A DNA stretch of 64,000 bases from Megalopta genalis (Eukaryota; Arthropoda; Insecta; Hymenoptera; Halictidae): the NCBI RefSeq assembly GCF_051020955.1, contig NC_135017.1, positions 31,218,689 through 31,282,688 on the forward strand, in the 5' to 3' direction. The translations under genes were made by a program, and so were the position numbers. Numbering within the stretch: position 1 is the stretch's first letter; every line of letters starts with the position of its first letter. This document shows, in pieces, positions 24,536-36,093 of the stretch. The notes under the pieces were generated by a model. The model was not told where the DNA came from and ran no database searches. It saw only the letters and a program-made list of their open reading frames with translations.

Positions 24536-25678
24536 CACATATGTATTTCTTTCGATGATACACGGTAGTGAGACAGACACCAGCTAGGTCATCAATTTCT
24601 TTCTTTAGTGACGCCCCGTTGATGAAATAGATATCGACTAGCCCACGACATACAAAAATCCCAAAAATTAGACAAGTTTACGACCACGGGCAACTTTTTA
24701 GGTGTTATCTCGTGACAATAGTATAAAGATGGAAATGGAGAAGTAAAAAGATATGAGCACAATGAGATGAGAAAAGAAGGTGTGAAAGCAAAGACAACAC
24801 AGAGAGAAGGAAAACTCAGAGTAGAAACTGACAAAAGAGCAATTAACGTGGATGTTGAAAGAAGAAATGAAACGACGGGGGAAAGGTAGAGCGATGTAGT
24901 TGTGTAAAAAGGCTGTGTAAAGACGGGTATCGACCGGAAAAGTATGTATAGGGCTGGAAGAACGTAGAACGGTGAAGAAGAGTTGTACTGACACCGTCGA
25001 TTTACAAGATCTATGCGTCGAACTTAAAGCTAGAGATATGTAGAAGAGAGAGACGAAAGAATTCCTTGCTTCAAACGAAATCAGATTAAAGAGAGTATTG
25101 CGTTAAGGATTCTGGCCACCTCGAAATTTAGAAAAAAAGTCAATTTTTTTTGTTTGAAATACTAGTTTGAAGTCTTAAAAATAAATTGCAGAAGGTTCCA
25201 GCCTTTAAAACAAATTATTTTTAGAAATAAGAAGCCTGCGCGCCATAGCGTTAAACATATGAAAAATTACGTGCGGAAACTTGAAACGCGTTTTTCTTGA
25301 AACAGTATTTTCAAATACGGTGTGCAAGATATCTCGAGATCCTATCGACCGATTACTTTGAAATTTCGCAGTTACCTTTACTATAATGTATACTAGCGAT
25401 TGACGATTGATTTTTGTTCAACTTTCAATCATTTCGGAAAATATGAATAAAATAGGTACAAATTTTTTGTACAAATTCGATAGTTCAAATACAAATAATT
25501 GCCGTTTTGACAATTTTCACAAAAATGAAAATGTATGATCGCTAACGTCTAGAGAATATACTCTAGTTTGAAGCACTTTTTAAATTTTTGCTCTAGGTAA
25601 TTCCGTTTGGCACGAATCCTGCACATCGTCGAGCTATCTTAAAAAAAGGAATTCAGAGCGATGCCGTTTAAAACCTAA
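24536..25678. other. purine-rich + strand, then unassigned
   Basis: At 24720-25100 the + strand is G+A rich without a long frame; the two - strand frames there (Ser/Phe/Leu-rich) look like composition artefacts. Nothing recognised at 25100-25678. Confidence 0.35.
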
Positions 25679-25681
25679 ATA

Positions 25682-25893
25682 CAGCAATTTCTTCCTAATT
25701 CGCGCTTAGATTGTGCACAAAAATGGATAATTTGGGAAGAGGAGATACGATTATTCGAGTCTTGCAGCTTGTTTTTATAGTTGTTGACAATCGGTAACTA
25801 TAAAAACGTATAATCGACGAATAATCGTATTTTCTATTTCCAAATTGTCCATTTTTGTGCGCAATCTGAGAGTGAATTAGGGAGAAATTACTG
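25682..25893. mobile_element. CAGTAAATTCTCCC palindromic MITE, copy 3
   Basis: Ends CAGCAATTTCTTCCTAATTC and GGGAGAAATTACTG with TA on both sides. Inner arms carry TGGATAATTTGGGAAGAGGA and its counterpart. Confidence 0.85.
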
Positions 25894-26019
25894 TAAACGG
25901 CATTTAAAACAAAATTAACACTGTTCTGTAATAGTGTCATAGCTTTGTAAAATAAGTCATAGAAACTTATATCGATCAAATGTTTATTTCCTTTCAGCTG
26001 TCGTTTTAAAATATAAATA

Positions 26020-26253
26020 TTAGGGCTACCGGAAAGTTCTGTCTGATAATGTCATTGCAAATTTCAATAGATATGCACATATTCATTTGAGACATATATT
26101 TTTGAAAAATGTTGCTCACAAATTGCCATCACGCTGGCAAGAGGTCATGAGTAACGACGGAAATTATATTGTACAATAAATATTACTAAATTTATGAAAA
26201 ATCTATTATTTCCTTTCATTTCTCAAACGGACAGAACTTTCCGGTAAACCTAA
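26020..26253. mobile_element. mariner deletion derivative, 234 bp
   Basis: Terminal repeats TTAGGGCTACCGGAAAGTTC and, inverted, TTAGGTTTACCGGAAAGTTC; TA duplications at 26018-26019 and 26254-26255. The interior keeps only the transposase tail (LPSRWQEVMSNDGNYIVQ) before the right end. Confidence 0.85.
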
Positions 26254-26757
26254 TAATTTTTGATCGAGTCAAAGTGATCGGTGAACGTGTATACCACGGG
26301 TAACTTGAGACGCGAATATGCTTGAAATTGTAAGTTAATGCTTTTTTTTATATAACAAGTAGCTTGATCGAATTAAAGTAAATTCGCAGATCGTGAAATT
26401 GAGTTGTGTGACTTTATTCGTCTACTCTCGGGCAGTGTAATGACAGGCGCAGGTGTGCGCACGGGCAATATTGGTCGTCACAGTCAATTAACTTTCCTTT
26501 TATTCTTCTCCCTTGAGCTTCACTGCAGTAGGATGCGTACTTCTGACTTGCATTTAATATGAAATAGTTTATGTTTTGCGGCTAGGGGTGGTTAGCTGTG
26601 TTATCCGCATCGTGTCTAATTACAGGAAAAAGCTTAGAAAACGTGTACACTTGTTTCGTTGATCTTGTGTTTGTGCGCTAGGGTGTTGTTACAGTGTGCG
26701 TGAAATTATTCTTGACGTAGTAATCTTTATTTTTAACAGTATTGTTTTAGGATTGTG

Positions 26758-27318
26758 TTAGGTCCACCGGAAAGTTCTGTCCGATAGTGTCACTTCAAGT
26801 TTCAATCCATATGTACATGTTGATTTGAGACATATATGACTATCTCTCTTTATCATTGCATTTACACACATGTACTCTCTTAAATAAAATGAAACAAAGA
26901 TGTCTCATGTCATTATTAAGTGAGACGCGATCGTGAAAACATGGCTACCGATGATAATGCCAGACCACATGCTGCTTTGGCGACTCGTCAGAAAATCGCA
27001 GAGCTAGGCTGGGAAATTCTGTTACATCCACCATACTCCCCAGACCTAGCACTCTCCGATTATCACTTGTTTCTCTCTTTACAACACTTTTTACAGGAAA
27101 AAATTCAAAACTGAAGCTGATGCCAACCAAGCACTAGTTGAGTTCTTCGCCTCTAAAAATAAATCATTTTTTAAAAATGGCATTTACAAGTTGCCATCAC
27201 GCTGGCAAGAAGTCATAAGTAACGATGGAAAGTATATTCTACAATAAATATTATTAAATGTAAGAAAATTGTGTTATATTTTAATTCAAAAACGGACAGA
27301 ACTTTCCGGTAGACCTAA
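26758..27318 (+). mobile_element. mariner deletion derivative with transposase 3' half
   Basis: Same terminal repeats as 26020-26253 (TTAGGTCCACCGGAAAGTTC). The right flank is TA; the left is TG. The 5' half of the transposase is missing. Confidence 0.85.
26940..27246 (+). pseudogene. mariner transposase C-terminal half
   Basis: Reads MATDDNARPHAALATRQKIA then HPPYSPDLALSDYHLFLSLQ: the second catalytic Asp (DNARPH) and third Asp (SDYHLF) of a D,D34D mariner. A one-base shift near 27112 leads to ALVEFFASKNKSFFKNGIYK and LPSRWQEVISNDGKYIL, then a stop. The N-terminal DNA-binding half and first Asp are absent. Confidence 0.82.
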
Positions 27319-27549
27319 TATTTACCTATGGCTGCTATTAGTGAGTTATTGTGACCGTGATTAAAGACTTTCGGTAGGAACGTGGTTATATAGTGTGTCC
27401 AGAAAGGTTGGGACCAAACTTATACTACAATGAAGTCAAATAGATGCAAAATGTTCAAATAAACTCGTGTTCGAAAAAGCTTTAGTGAAAAGATATAAGC
27501 TTTTAGAGATATTTATGATTTATTGATTATATTTATTATATTATATTTG

Positions 27550-27705
27550 TTATATCGGCGAAATAATTGTTGGGGATCTAAACGTGTCGGTGATATGATT
27601 ATCGGACATCCAAAAGTGTCGATGAATGAATACAGTCGGCGAAATGCAGTGTCGATGATACCGTGTCGAGAAAAACACAGTCGGTGAAGTGAGTGTCCCG
27701 GGACA
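27550..27705. repeat. GTCGGTGAAATGATT-type degenerate tandem repeat
   Basis: Repeats of GTCGGYGAAATRATT / GTCGATGA words every 18-25 bp. The same pattern in the same order occurs at 58460-58615. Confidence 0.6.
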
Positions 27706-27925
27706 ACATGGAAGATTTGTTTGTACGGGGCCTCCTATAACGCGAAAAGAGAAGCGACGAAGCCAATAGCTCGATTGAAGTATACCGACGTTTGGCTTTT
27801 CGTGTCGTGCAGCATCGACCCAAGCCGAAATGGAAGCAACCACCGCGTTATTAAGGCAGTGCAGCAGGCCCAATCGGCAAAAGCCAACGCAGTGGAAATG
27901 AACCATAAGTTAACGAGGTCTACAA
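27706..27925. other. conserved-looking but unrecognised sequence
   Basis: A GC-richer segment open on both strands (+ strand includes SIDPSRNGSNHRVIKAVQQA). It directly follows the GTCGGTGAAATGATT repeat and may belong to the same mobile element. Confidence 0.3.
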
Positions 27926-27929
27926 AACA

Positions 27930-28110
27930 CATTTTTTAAATTTTTGTTATCAGATAAAAAAGTTACAAACGCGAATTGTTTTTGCTATTGTAAGTAATAG
28001 CAAAATTAAAAAATAGTATTCCAGTCATCGTACAGTAAATTTTAACATCTCCAAAACTAAAATCTTTTAATCCGGTTTTAAAAAGGTTTTCTTTAACACT
28101 CATATCTTTT
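27930..28110. repeat. foldback-family fragment
   Basis: Contains AAAAAAGTTACAAACGCGAA, ATAGCAAAATTAAAAAATAG and TCCGGTTTTAAAAAGGTT, a partial right arm. Confidence 0.5.
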
Positions 28111-29060
28111 TAACACTCATTGCCCAGCCTGAATCGGTCGAGTTTTTCGTGGGGCCCAAATTCGCTAATTAGATCGTAAAAACGTAAACAGAACGATTAG
28201 TTGGAATAGCGGCAGATGCAATACGTTATTCGAAAGTTTGTAGTTACATTTGTATCTCAAATGAAATTTTTATAAATTACTTGTAAAATCTTATTTAATT
28301 AGTGACTGTCACTAGGGTGACAGGATCCCCGCGAAAGCATAACAATCACCTAGCTGTGGGTGACTGATATATCTGCCCCCATTGTATGCTTTACTAAACA
28401 CAAATATTGTTTAGTAATCTAGTCCTAATATTTCACAAAAATTCCAATTTCAAAATGTTCGATTTTAGAACAGTCATTCAGCTTTAAAAGCTGTTCGAAT
28501 ACTTTCGTGAGCTACTATACGTATGTATTTTGATTCTTCAAACTTCGATATTGAGCGCGTTCGAATACTTTCGTAAGTTGCTGTACACAATATGATGGTA
28601 AGCGGGCGCTTTTGTGTCGGAAATGCAAGTTAGAGCGATTATACGAAACTGAACTTATAGGTGGATAACTGCGGCGAGCAGTATTGTTATTGTTATCGTT
28701 ATTGCGATGTTTCTTGTTACTATTATAACTGTTCTTAGTAGAGAATGGGATGGTTATATGGCTCCCTACGTATGCTGTACTCACGTTCAGTCTCTCGGGA
28801 TATCCACGTTATAGCAAAAACGTCTAATGGTACCATTCGTTGCAATCAGGGACCAGAACTGTTTATAATCAATATGAAAACAGTTATTGCATAAAAATTA
28901 CGTTTTATTAAAATGTTTTTAGATATAAATAATAATTGTATCAGGGAAATTTGTATCGATTATAACTCTATTTTCAAATCCAACTATTACTTATAAAAAT
29001 TTCCTAAAATTAAATTCTAGACTCTGTTCTATTCTCCCTTTGTTCAAACTAGAAGTTTAT
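28111..29060. other. unassigned; two copies of a foldback end
   Basis: GTTCGAATACTTTCGTGAGC (28493) and GTTCGAATACTTTCGTAAGT (28558) are tandem copies of the outer end of Tc1/foldback elements. Otherwise no feature. Confidence 0.4.
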
Positions 29061-29064
29061 TTAA

Positions 29065-29271
29065 CACTAAACTAACCGACCTGTAATGATGATTAGCGTG
29101 CATTGACTCATAAGAGTGAAAAGATGGAATTCACTTGGATTTTGTAAAGTTTTAATTATGAGACTTGTTTCAATAATATAATTTATTCAATCATTTTCCA
29201 CGAAGAAGTCTCCAAAGTTTGTAGTATCGTAAAATAAAAAATCGGCCATTTTGACCGTGGTAGGTTTAGTG
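29065..29271. mobile_element. piggyBac-like TTAA MITE (CACTAAACYWACC ends)
   Basis: Inverted ends CACTAAACTAACCGACC and, inverted, CACTAAACCTACCACGG; TTAA at 29061-29064 and 29272-29275. No coding capacity. Confidence 0.78.
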
Positions 29272-29275
29272 TTAA

Positions 29276-30845
29276 ATTGTCTATCTTTATGATCCCTTAG
29301 GTCTCTTCCACCAGCGATTCGAGATTCGCAATTAATGGATACCGATCGTCCATGTAATCCAATGTGATCGTTCCGACAGGATTCTTCAGATTACGGTTCG
29401 CATTTTGTCAAACCGCTTACCCTTTCGTGTCTCATCAATATGCGCCCACTCGGTTCTCCCACTCTTCTGGCCGAGACTACCCGCGATCCAGGGGCCTAGT
29501 ACTATAATTCATAATTTTGGAACAGTGTTTCCACTGCCACCTAGGGGGTAATATATTTGTACACACTGATTTTATTAGAATGTTCAGAATGAAAAAGAGT
29601 TCTCCACACACATGGTACATTTTAACAGCATGCTTTCCTATGAAGTGACTTTACAACAGAATTGTAAATGTGTGTGTGTGTGTTATTTTCTATAACAGCA
29701 CTTTATACAGATTAAAATATTCCGTACGAAAAGCAAATATACAAATAAGCATTCTATAAGAGTTTAAACATCATATATGGTTTTACTTACTTTATGAAAA
29801 ATACAATCCATGGACTTTGTTTATATTTTTCGTTGGTTATCTAAATTCTAGACAAAAATATTCTAGAGATACTCCAACAATTTGGAGCTGCAGAATCATC
29901 TTCTAAAATCCTGACTAATCATTTTTGCACATTCTATATTCGAGATTTTTCTTTGATCGATATGTATATAAAAAAATATTAAGCTTTCATGCCTAGATTT
30001 GCAAGCAAGGGCCGTCGACAAAGGACCGCCAAAATTTGGCACTGAGCACGGCATCCGATAGCCGACGGTAACTTTGATAACTAAATTTCAAAAATTGAAA
30101 TTATAACCAAAATTTCACGCAACGTTTTTGTTCATTTTTACTGCCTCGCCTTGTTGGACAATCTATATAACAAACAATATTTGTTACTGATAGAAAACAT
30201 GTTTCATGGATTAATCTCCAGTGATGTGAAAACAATGAGTCAGAAATAAACAAGGAGATCGAATTTTGGAATTGTCCCGATTCAGATATCAAAACATAAA
30301 TATTTGATAAAGATATTTGAATTCAATGTTTCAAACATGGAGTTTAAAAGGAAACAATTTTTTCTGACTTTTGTTAGAGCATATTACTATCTCTTTTGTA
30401 AAGGTTCCAAAATAATCGACTTTTATAATACTTGTGAAATTCGGTTTATAATAATTTATACTATTTTTACTCTTCATCTGTGTAATCCTATTAGTTTATG
30501 CACACTTTATGTAAAAATGTAAACGAATTTACGTTACAAATGAAATTTTATTTCTACCTTTTGCTCTGACAGCGAAAGAGGATAGAAGTACGAAAAGAGG
30601 AGGAGTTATAATGAAAAGAGGAATTGATTTACGTGCCAAGATCAACCAGATTCCAGCAATTTTTCTGGTTCTACATAAGGAAAAAGTAATACATTTGTGA
30701 GTCACTTCTTTATGTTTCATGCTGTCATGAGCAATTAGGAAGAAGTAGGATCAAAATGAGTTTAACCGAAATGTGAACGTAAGAATTTGTGTATACATAT
30801 AATACAAAAGTTTGCCACAAAAATATTCGAAATGTTTCAATATAT
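29276..30845. other. unassigned stretch
   Basis: Includes a slightly GC-richer part (29300-29510) and a (TG)n run at 29669-29682. No convincing exon or element end was found on either strand. Confidence 0.35.
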
Positions 30846-30849
30846 GTCT

Positions 30850-31240
30850 ATTTTTTTAATTGAATTTTTAAAGTTCTATTTCGAAATTACTACAATGTGT
30901 TAGCAAGATTTTATTGACTTAACAATGAATTGCGATCTACGGTTTTTTAATGAAAAAGATGGAATTGTCTTTAAAATTTAAGATCAAAGACAAACTTGTG
31001 TCAAGTAGGTAATAATGCATGATGAAAATTTCATCGAAATCGGCTAGTTCAGAATCAAGCTACAAGCGTTGAAAGATTTTAAAAACTGCAGATTTCTGAC
31101 AGTTATTCGTTGAAAGTGAGATTTTTATATTCTTTTGTGTCATTCCAAGTAATATCATAATAACGAAAAAGCATTTTAGTCATTGTCTAGTTTGCCATTT
31201 AGTCCAGTTTTATAAAAGTTATTGCGTTTTAAATAGTGCC
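30850..31240. mobile_element. foldback-family copy, partial
   Basis: Carries TCATCGAAATCGGCTAGTTC, AAGCTACAAGCGTTGAAAGA and CATTTTAGTCATTGTCTAGT, ending TTATTGCGTTTTAAA. Mostly the right arm. Confidence 0.6.
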
Positions 31241-31450
31241 CGAAAACATATTTGTCCGCTACCTACACATATGATTGAAGTTTTATTAGTGCAATGAAAT
31301 TCTGTGCAACTGGTGCTCATGAACTGCTGTCTCTCGAGTCCACTACCTCCACTACCAGAATTTTATTACAATAATGAAGCTATCATCGTAACTATCGAAC
31401 CGAATATTGGAAGTTTGTCCATATAATGGTATATAGTTACTCACACATAC

Positions 31451-31905
31451 AAAATTGAGCGTACACCTTTTAAAACGCAATTAACTTCTTTAAAACTGAA
31501 CTAAATGACTCGAATTTTGTTTTAGGTGATAGGAGGACTAGTCTACAAAACGATGACAAAATGCATTTTTTAAAATTTTGCTATTACTTGGAATGACAAA
31601 AAAGAATTAAAAAAATTTGATCGAAATCAGTTAATTCAGAGTCGAGACATAGATGTTGAAAGATTTCTTCCAGTTTTTGGTCAAAATCGTGATAAAACTG
31701 CGATTTTTGCCATCTTTAATTTATTGTAACTAATTTGATTTCGATAAAATTTTTTAATTTTGTCTTTCTAAGTAATAGCAAAATTTAAAAAAGGCATTTT
31801 AGTCATCGTCTAATAGACTAGTCCTCCTATCACCCAAGAGCATTTAAGTCACTTAGTCCAGTTTTAAAAAAGTCCAGTGTTTTGAAACGTATACGCACAA
31901 TTTTG
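31451..31905. mobile_element. foldback-family copy, compact palindrome
   Basis: Ends CAAAATTGAGCGTACACC and, inverted, CAAAATTGTGCGTATACG. The arms (CTAAATGACTCGAATTTTG, GGAGGACTAGTCTAC and complements) are well preserved. Confidence 0.75.
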
Positions 31906-32602
31906 CAAGTAAAACAGGCTACCTGAATAACTCGCTTGTTTGTAATGATAGAAAAGAAGGCATCGGGCCAAAATTGTTTGACTTCAAGGAGTACATAATG
32001 TGACGTGAATACTGTTTTTATAGCTCGAGGTGTAGAGGAGATATAAAGGTAAAACTTTTTTTTTAAATAGAAAGGATATAATTTTCTTTTCTATTTTGAT
32101 TCTTTCTATTCAAGACGAACACGATAACCTAGAAATGAAGGTAACTAATGAAGGTACTAATTCATTTACTGACATACTTTAAAAGTGTTCACAGTAATGA
32201 TGTATACATACATCGATGCATTTCCTAAAGCGAATCGTCATTCATCATAAATGAAAATCATACAGATATTTTCAGCTCTTGTGTCTTTGATCAATCTACA
32301 AACTGAAATTAGTAGAAAGCACAGATAATGCTATACGTGATTCAATATTTAACGATTACGAAATCGATGTGGACAAGACACCAACAAGCAGAGGAGACAA
32401 TTCCAAGCAATTTATTTTCTATTACAGTTGATCTTGTGTGATCTCGAATGATCATCATTTATAAGTCATTGTGTTCGTCTTGAAAAGCACTATCAGAATA
32501 TAAATATAAAAATATATTATGGCATTAAAAAAAAATCAAGTTAGATTTTTAAATCTCTTCTATGTCTGTACCTACAAAAAAGACATTTGACCTCATATTA
32601 TA

Positions 32603-33194
32603 TTTGGTTGGCAACTAAGTAATTGCCGATTTGTTCAATGAAATAAAATTTTTTTTTTACTTGGAATGAAGTTTATAATCTGTAATGTATTTCCCATTTT
32701 GTTCGATGACCTTTTGTCATCTCTCTGACAACTTCAAAATTCCACGCTCGTAGAAAGTCTGATCCTTTTCGGCCAAAAACTGAGTTAAGTGAGATTTTAC
32801 AGCGTCATCATCATTAAAAGTTTTACCACGAAGGGAGTTGTCCAGGGATCGAAATAAGTGGTAATCCGATGGCGCGAGATCAGGGCTATATGGTGGATGT
32901 AACATCAATTCCAAACCAATATCCATCAATTTTTGCCGAGTGGACAAAGACGTGCGCGGCCTAGCATTGTCCTGGTGGAAAATGACACCTTTACGATTGA
33001 CCAATTCTGGTAGCTTTTCCTTGACCGCTGCATTCAATTTGTCCAGTTGCTAACATTCACGGATAATAAAAAATAACATAATAATAATAATAATAATAAT
33101 AATAATTTTATAATATAACATTTACGGATATCATAAAAATGGGAGTGAGAGACATGTATAACTGAAATCGGCAATTACTTAGTTGCCAACCCAA
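32603..33194 (-). mobile_element. mellifera-type mariner deletion derivative, copy 1
   Basis: Ends TTTGGTTGGCAACTAAGTAA and, inverted, TTGGGTTGGCAACTAAGTAA with TA at 32601-32602 and 33195-33196. Contains only the transposase C-terminal half on the - strand and a short AAT run. The copy at 52455-53036 has the same structure and the same internal deletion. Confidence 0.9.
32666..33037 (-). pseudogene. mariner transposase C-terminal half
   Basis: Starts at ATG 33037: MNAAVKEKLPELVNRKGVIF then HQDNARPRTSLSTRQKLMDI and HPPYSPDLAPSDYHLFRSLD, ending GILKLSER with one stop-causing change before the usual WQK tail. It has the second and third catalytic Asp of D,D34D but not the DNA-binding domain or first Asp. 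Open over 106 codons. Confidence 0.88.
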
Positions 33195-33442
33195 TATATC
33201 TCCTTCAAAGTTAAACAACTTTTCTCTGATTCTTTTTTCTATCATTACTAGCAAGCGAATTATTTAGGTGGCCCGTTTTAGATGTCTCGCCGTCTGTGTA
33301 TGGATCGGTGACGAATCAGATAGTTGCACAAGGGTATCTATCTGCTGGCGAGCAACGCAGATAGCCGACATACTCGTGAGCAGATAATGAGCTTCATAAG
33401 AACTACAGTTATCATGAAATCAGAATTTTTTAATCCAAAATA

Positions 33443-34199
33443 CAGCAAATTCTCCCTAATAGTCCATGTGATGGGCTGGCTTGGATTGTCACTGTGCTAT
33501 TCTTACACCTATACGCGTTATTCCTACGCTTATGCTATTAAGATTCGACGGAGTCGGTCAAGCGTGTGGTGAGGCCGCGACACGGCTCCTTTGACTAGGA
33601 TTCCCGGAATGTCAATTCATAATACAGTAACATAACTTTTTTAATGTTAACATTTTAAAACTGAATTTTTTAAAACATATTACTGATAGTTTCCTGATTA
33701 AAATGAGACCAAACATGTTACAGTTTGGACAAATATTTTTAATGTACATAAAACAAAATCAATCAGGATGTAATTGAATAAATATGGTCTAAAAAGCATG
33801 TTGTGTTTGGTGTAATTTTAACTAAAAGAATCTCACCACACAAGATGCTAAACAAATTTTCATGTATAAGAAGTTAGAAATAAAAAAAGTTAGGCCATCG
33901 TTTCTATTCTAGCATTATTGTGTATTTGTATTAATGTACACCGATATGCTGGTTGCTGGCTTTTTAGTTTATCGACTGTCTCGATTTTCGTTCTCTCTCT
34001 CTCTCTTTCTCTCGCCTTTCCACTCTCTTTCTCTTTTAGTCTCTCTCTCTATCCCTTTATTTCTCTCCCTCTCTTTCTCTGTCTTACGATGTGTCAACAA
34101 CCATAAAGGTGAGCCGTGAGGCTCGAGGTATCGTGACTGAATTGCCTGAGTTGTTTATTTTCGATTCTGAGCTGCGAGACTACTAGGGAAAATTGACTG
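33443..34199. mobile_element. CAGTAAATTCTCCC palindromic MITE, broken copy
   Basis: Left end TA|CAGCAAATTCTCCCTAAT (33441) and right end GAAAATTGACTG|TA (34197) with part of the right arm (GGTGAGCCGTGAGGCTCGAG, 34107). About 600 bp of unrelated sequence, including the CT run at 33985-34085, replaces the left arm interior. Confidence 0.5.
33985..34085. repeat. CT-rich microsatellite
   Basis: Interrupted CTCTCT/TTTCTC run; the Leu/Ser-rich frames over it are artefacts. Confidence 0.9.
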
Positions 34200-34317
34200 T
34201 ACATCTTAACGAATCTTAATAATTTTATTACGTAAGATATTGTTTCAAACTACGATAATCACGTCTTAAAAGCAACGTAACTGAGAGTAGTAAGGTGATT
34301 TGAAGTGTAACCCCTTG

Positions 34318-34612
34318 CTCTACAACCACGTCTGAGATACGTGGTCAGATAATCGGGTCAGAAATTATTACCACGTATGAGAGACGTGATCAGATAATCG
34401 AGCCAGAAATGATTACCACATATGAGATACGTGGTCAGATAATTGGGCCTGAAATGGGAGTCGTGGTGCGTCAGTCGGGCTAAATATAAACTAAGTTAGT
34501 TAGGCTCGTGTTAGAATAGAGAATATAGGTTTTGGGGTTTTTTGTTCTACATCATTTAACAATAATTATGTGCGAGGGAAGTACTCTCGCTTGTTTTGTA
34601 GAACTATAAGGG
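34318..34612. mobile_element. piggyBac-like element end pair with 45-bp tandem repeats
   Basis: Left end TAACCCCTTGCTCTACAAC and right end, inverted, TATACCCTTATAGTTCTAC. Just inside the left end are three 45-bp tandem units at 34325-34459, each with a CCACGT...ACGTGG hairpin (middle units mutated). The family resembles the element at 1373-1601. Confidence 0.55.
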
Positions 34613-34668
34613 TATAATCGTATAAATGCTTATAGTATTTTGAATGATGACACATATTAAGTGGTTAA

Positions 34669-35192
34669 CCTCTTCACGACGAAGGGAAACATTTTTCCCC
34701 ATTTTAAAATTGGTGATTGTCGTATTTAATTATTGGTTATTTTTTGTATAAACCGCAATTTGCCAGCAACATGAAAAAGGCGGGAAAAATGAAAAGATGT
34801 GCAAATTGTGCTAAATGCTACATAGAAAAAGGACGCATAATATATGTACTATGTGTAATGTTCATCTTTGCTTCACAAAAGAAATTGCTTCGTAGAATAT
34901 CATAATTAGCACATCATTTTGTATAGTAATTTTATTTTATAATTTTGTATTGTTTTAGTTAACATTTTGTTATAGTAAACGAATAAATAAAAGACATGGC
35001 ATGGTAAGTCTAACCATAATTTGTATTACCTTTATTGTCCATTGGGAAAAATATTTTCCATAAAATTCCAAAAAAACTACACAGTGTTATGTATTTTCCT
35101 TACGATTTTTATTTATTGTACGTCCAAACGAACTAATGTAAACAGTTACAACTAATATTTACTCTTAGCAACCTTATGGTCCTGTAAGTGTT
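34669..35192 (+). mobile_element. piggyBac-like transposon 3' remnant
   Basis: Left end TTAA|CCTCTTCACGACGAAGG (TTAA 34665-34668) and right end, inverted, TTAA|CACTTACAGGACCATAAGG. The interior encodes a Cys-rich transposase end, so the middle of the element has been lost. Confidence 0.6.
34717..34905 (+). pseudogene. piggyBac transposase C-terminal Cys-rich domain remnant
   Basis: The frame includes KRCANCAKCYIEKGRIIYVL then CVMFIFASQKK. Spacing of RCxxC...K...R...Y.C.. fits the C-terminal RING-like zinc domain of piggyBac transposases, with some cysteines lost. It lies between TTAA-type ends, which supports the reading. Confidence 0.55.
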
Positions 35193-36093
35193 AAAGGAGG
35201 TGTTGAATGTACGCCGCGGTCTAAAAGTACCGACTTTTATAGCCAATATGCCTGCAAATTTTAGCGGTCGGTAGACCTTCGATTAAAATATACAATAACT
35301 GAAATCTTTTTAAACTATGGAACCCGACACCATTGAAATCAAAGTAACTCTGAGAAATTTGTACCAGACATAAAGGACGTAGCGAAACAGCGTAGAAGTG
35401 TAAAAGATGTAAAGTCCCATTACATACACCAAAATACTTTGAAAGATACCATACGGTCGAAGACTACTAATGTAGTGATTTTGTTCAGTATTGAAACAAT
35501 ACTGAATCTGTAGAGACTAGGAAAGGACTGAGCCTGATGAAGACAGAGAATATCGCGTACCGTACCTACAACTGAGATTATAACTACTCGCTCAACTCTA
35601 CGACTCGTAGACTCTGCCTGCCCTTTTCTCAAAACGTGGCGATCGCATCCGCCGGGTCTCCGTCGCCAAGGGTTTTCCCATCTGACCCGGCCTTCGCCAA
35701 CGTTTCTCTTTTATTACCTACCCTAAACACAAAGTCTTAGAACTACGGTCTTAAGCCTAACACTCCTCCTCGTCCTAAACATACCTAATAAATTACGATA
35801 CTACACTAATTTATTGTAAATTATTATAAATTGGAGTTAAAATTTATTATATACAATTATAAGATTATTATACATATACAATTATAAGACTATTGAAACT
35901 TATATTAAACCTTTCCTGTTCACTAATAATTCGTTCGAAATTATTTAACACCTCACAAAACTAAACCAGCTTTAGACATGTATTTACATTCCGTAAGACG
36001 TGTGCGATTGGCACAACTTCAGTTTCGCGCAACCGTAAAAATGCTCGACGCGTGACTGACCCTGTTGTTTTTTGTGGCACGCGTTATTGAAAC
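35193..36093. other. unassigned, with a GC-rich patch
   Basis: 35580-35720 is GC-richer (GATCGCATCCGCCGGGTCTC...). On the - strand it resembles retrotransposon LTR/leader sequence, but no repeat partner was found. The stretch 35930-36093 would be the 3' UTR of the lectin-like gene. Confidence 0.3.

Larger units (their letters stand above)
31912..33285. mobile_element. ACCTGAATAACTCGCTTGTT palindromic element, copy 2, with nested mariner
   Basis: Left arm 31912-32140 and right arm about 32430-32600 plus 33197-33285. The mariner derivative at 32603-33194 splits the right arm at a TA. Confidence 0.75.

Noticed and set aside
24592..24994. Ser/Phe-rich - strand frames as a membrane protein
   Set aside because: Complement of a purine-rich stretch; no motif or signal.
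33918..34119. Ser/Leu-rich frames
   Set aside because: Translation of a CT microsatellite.
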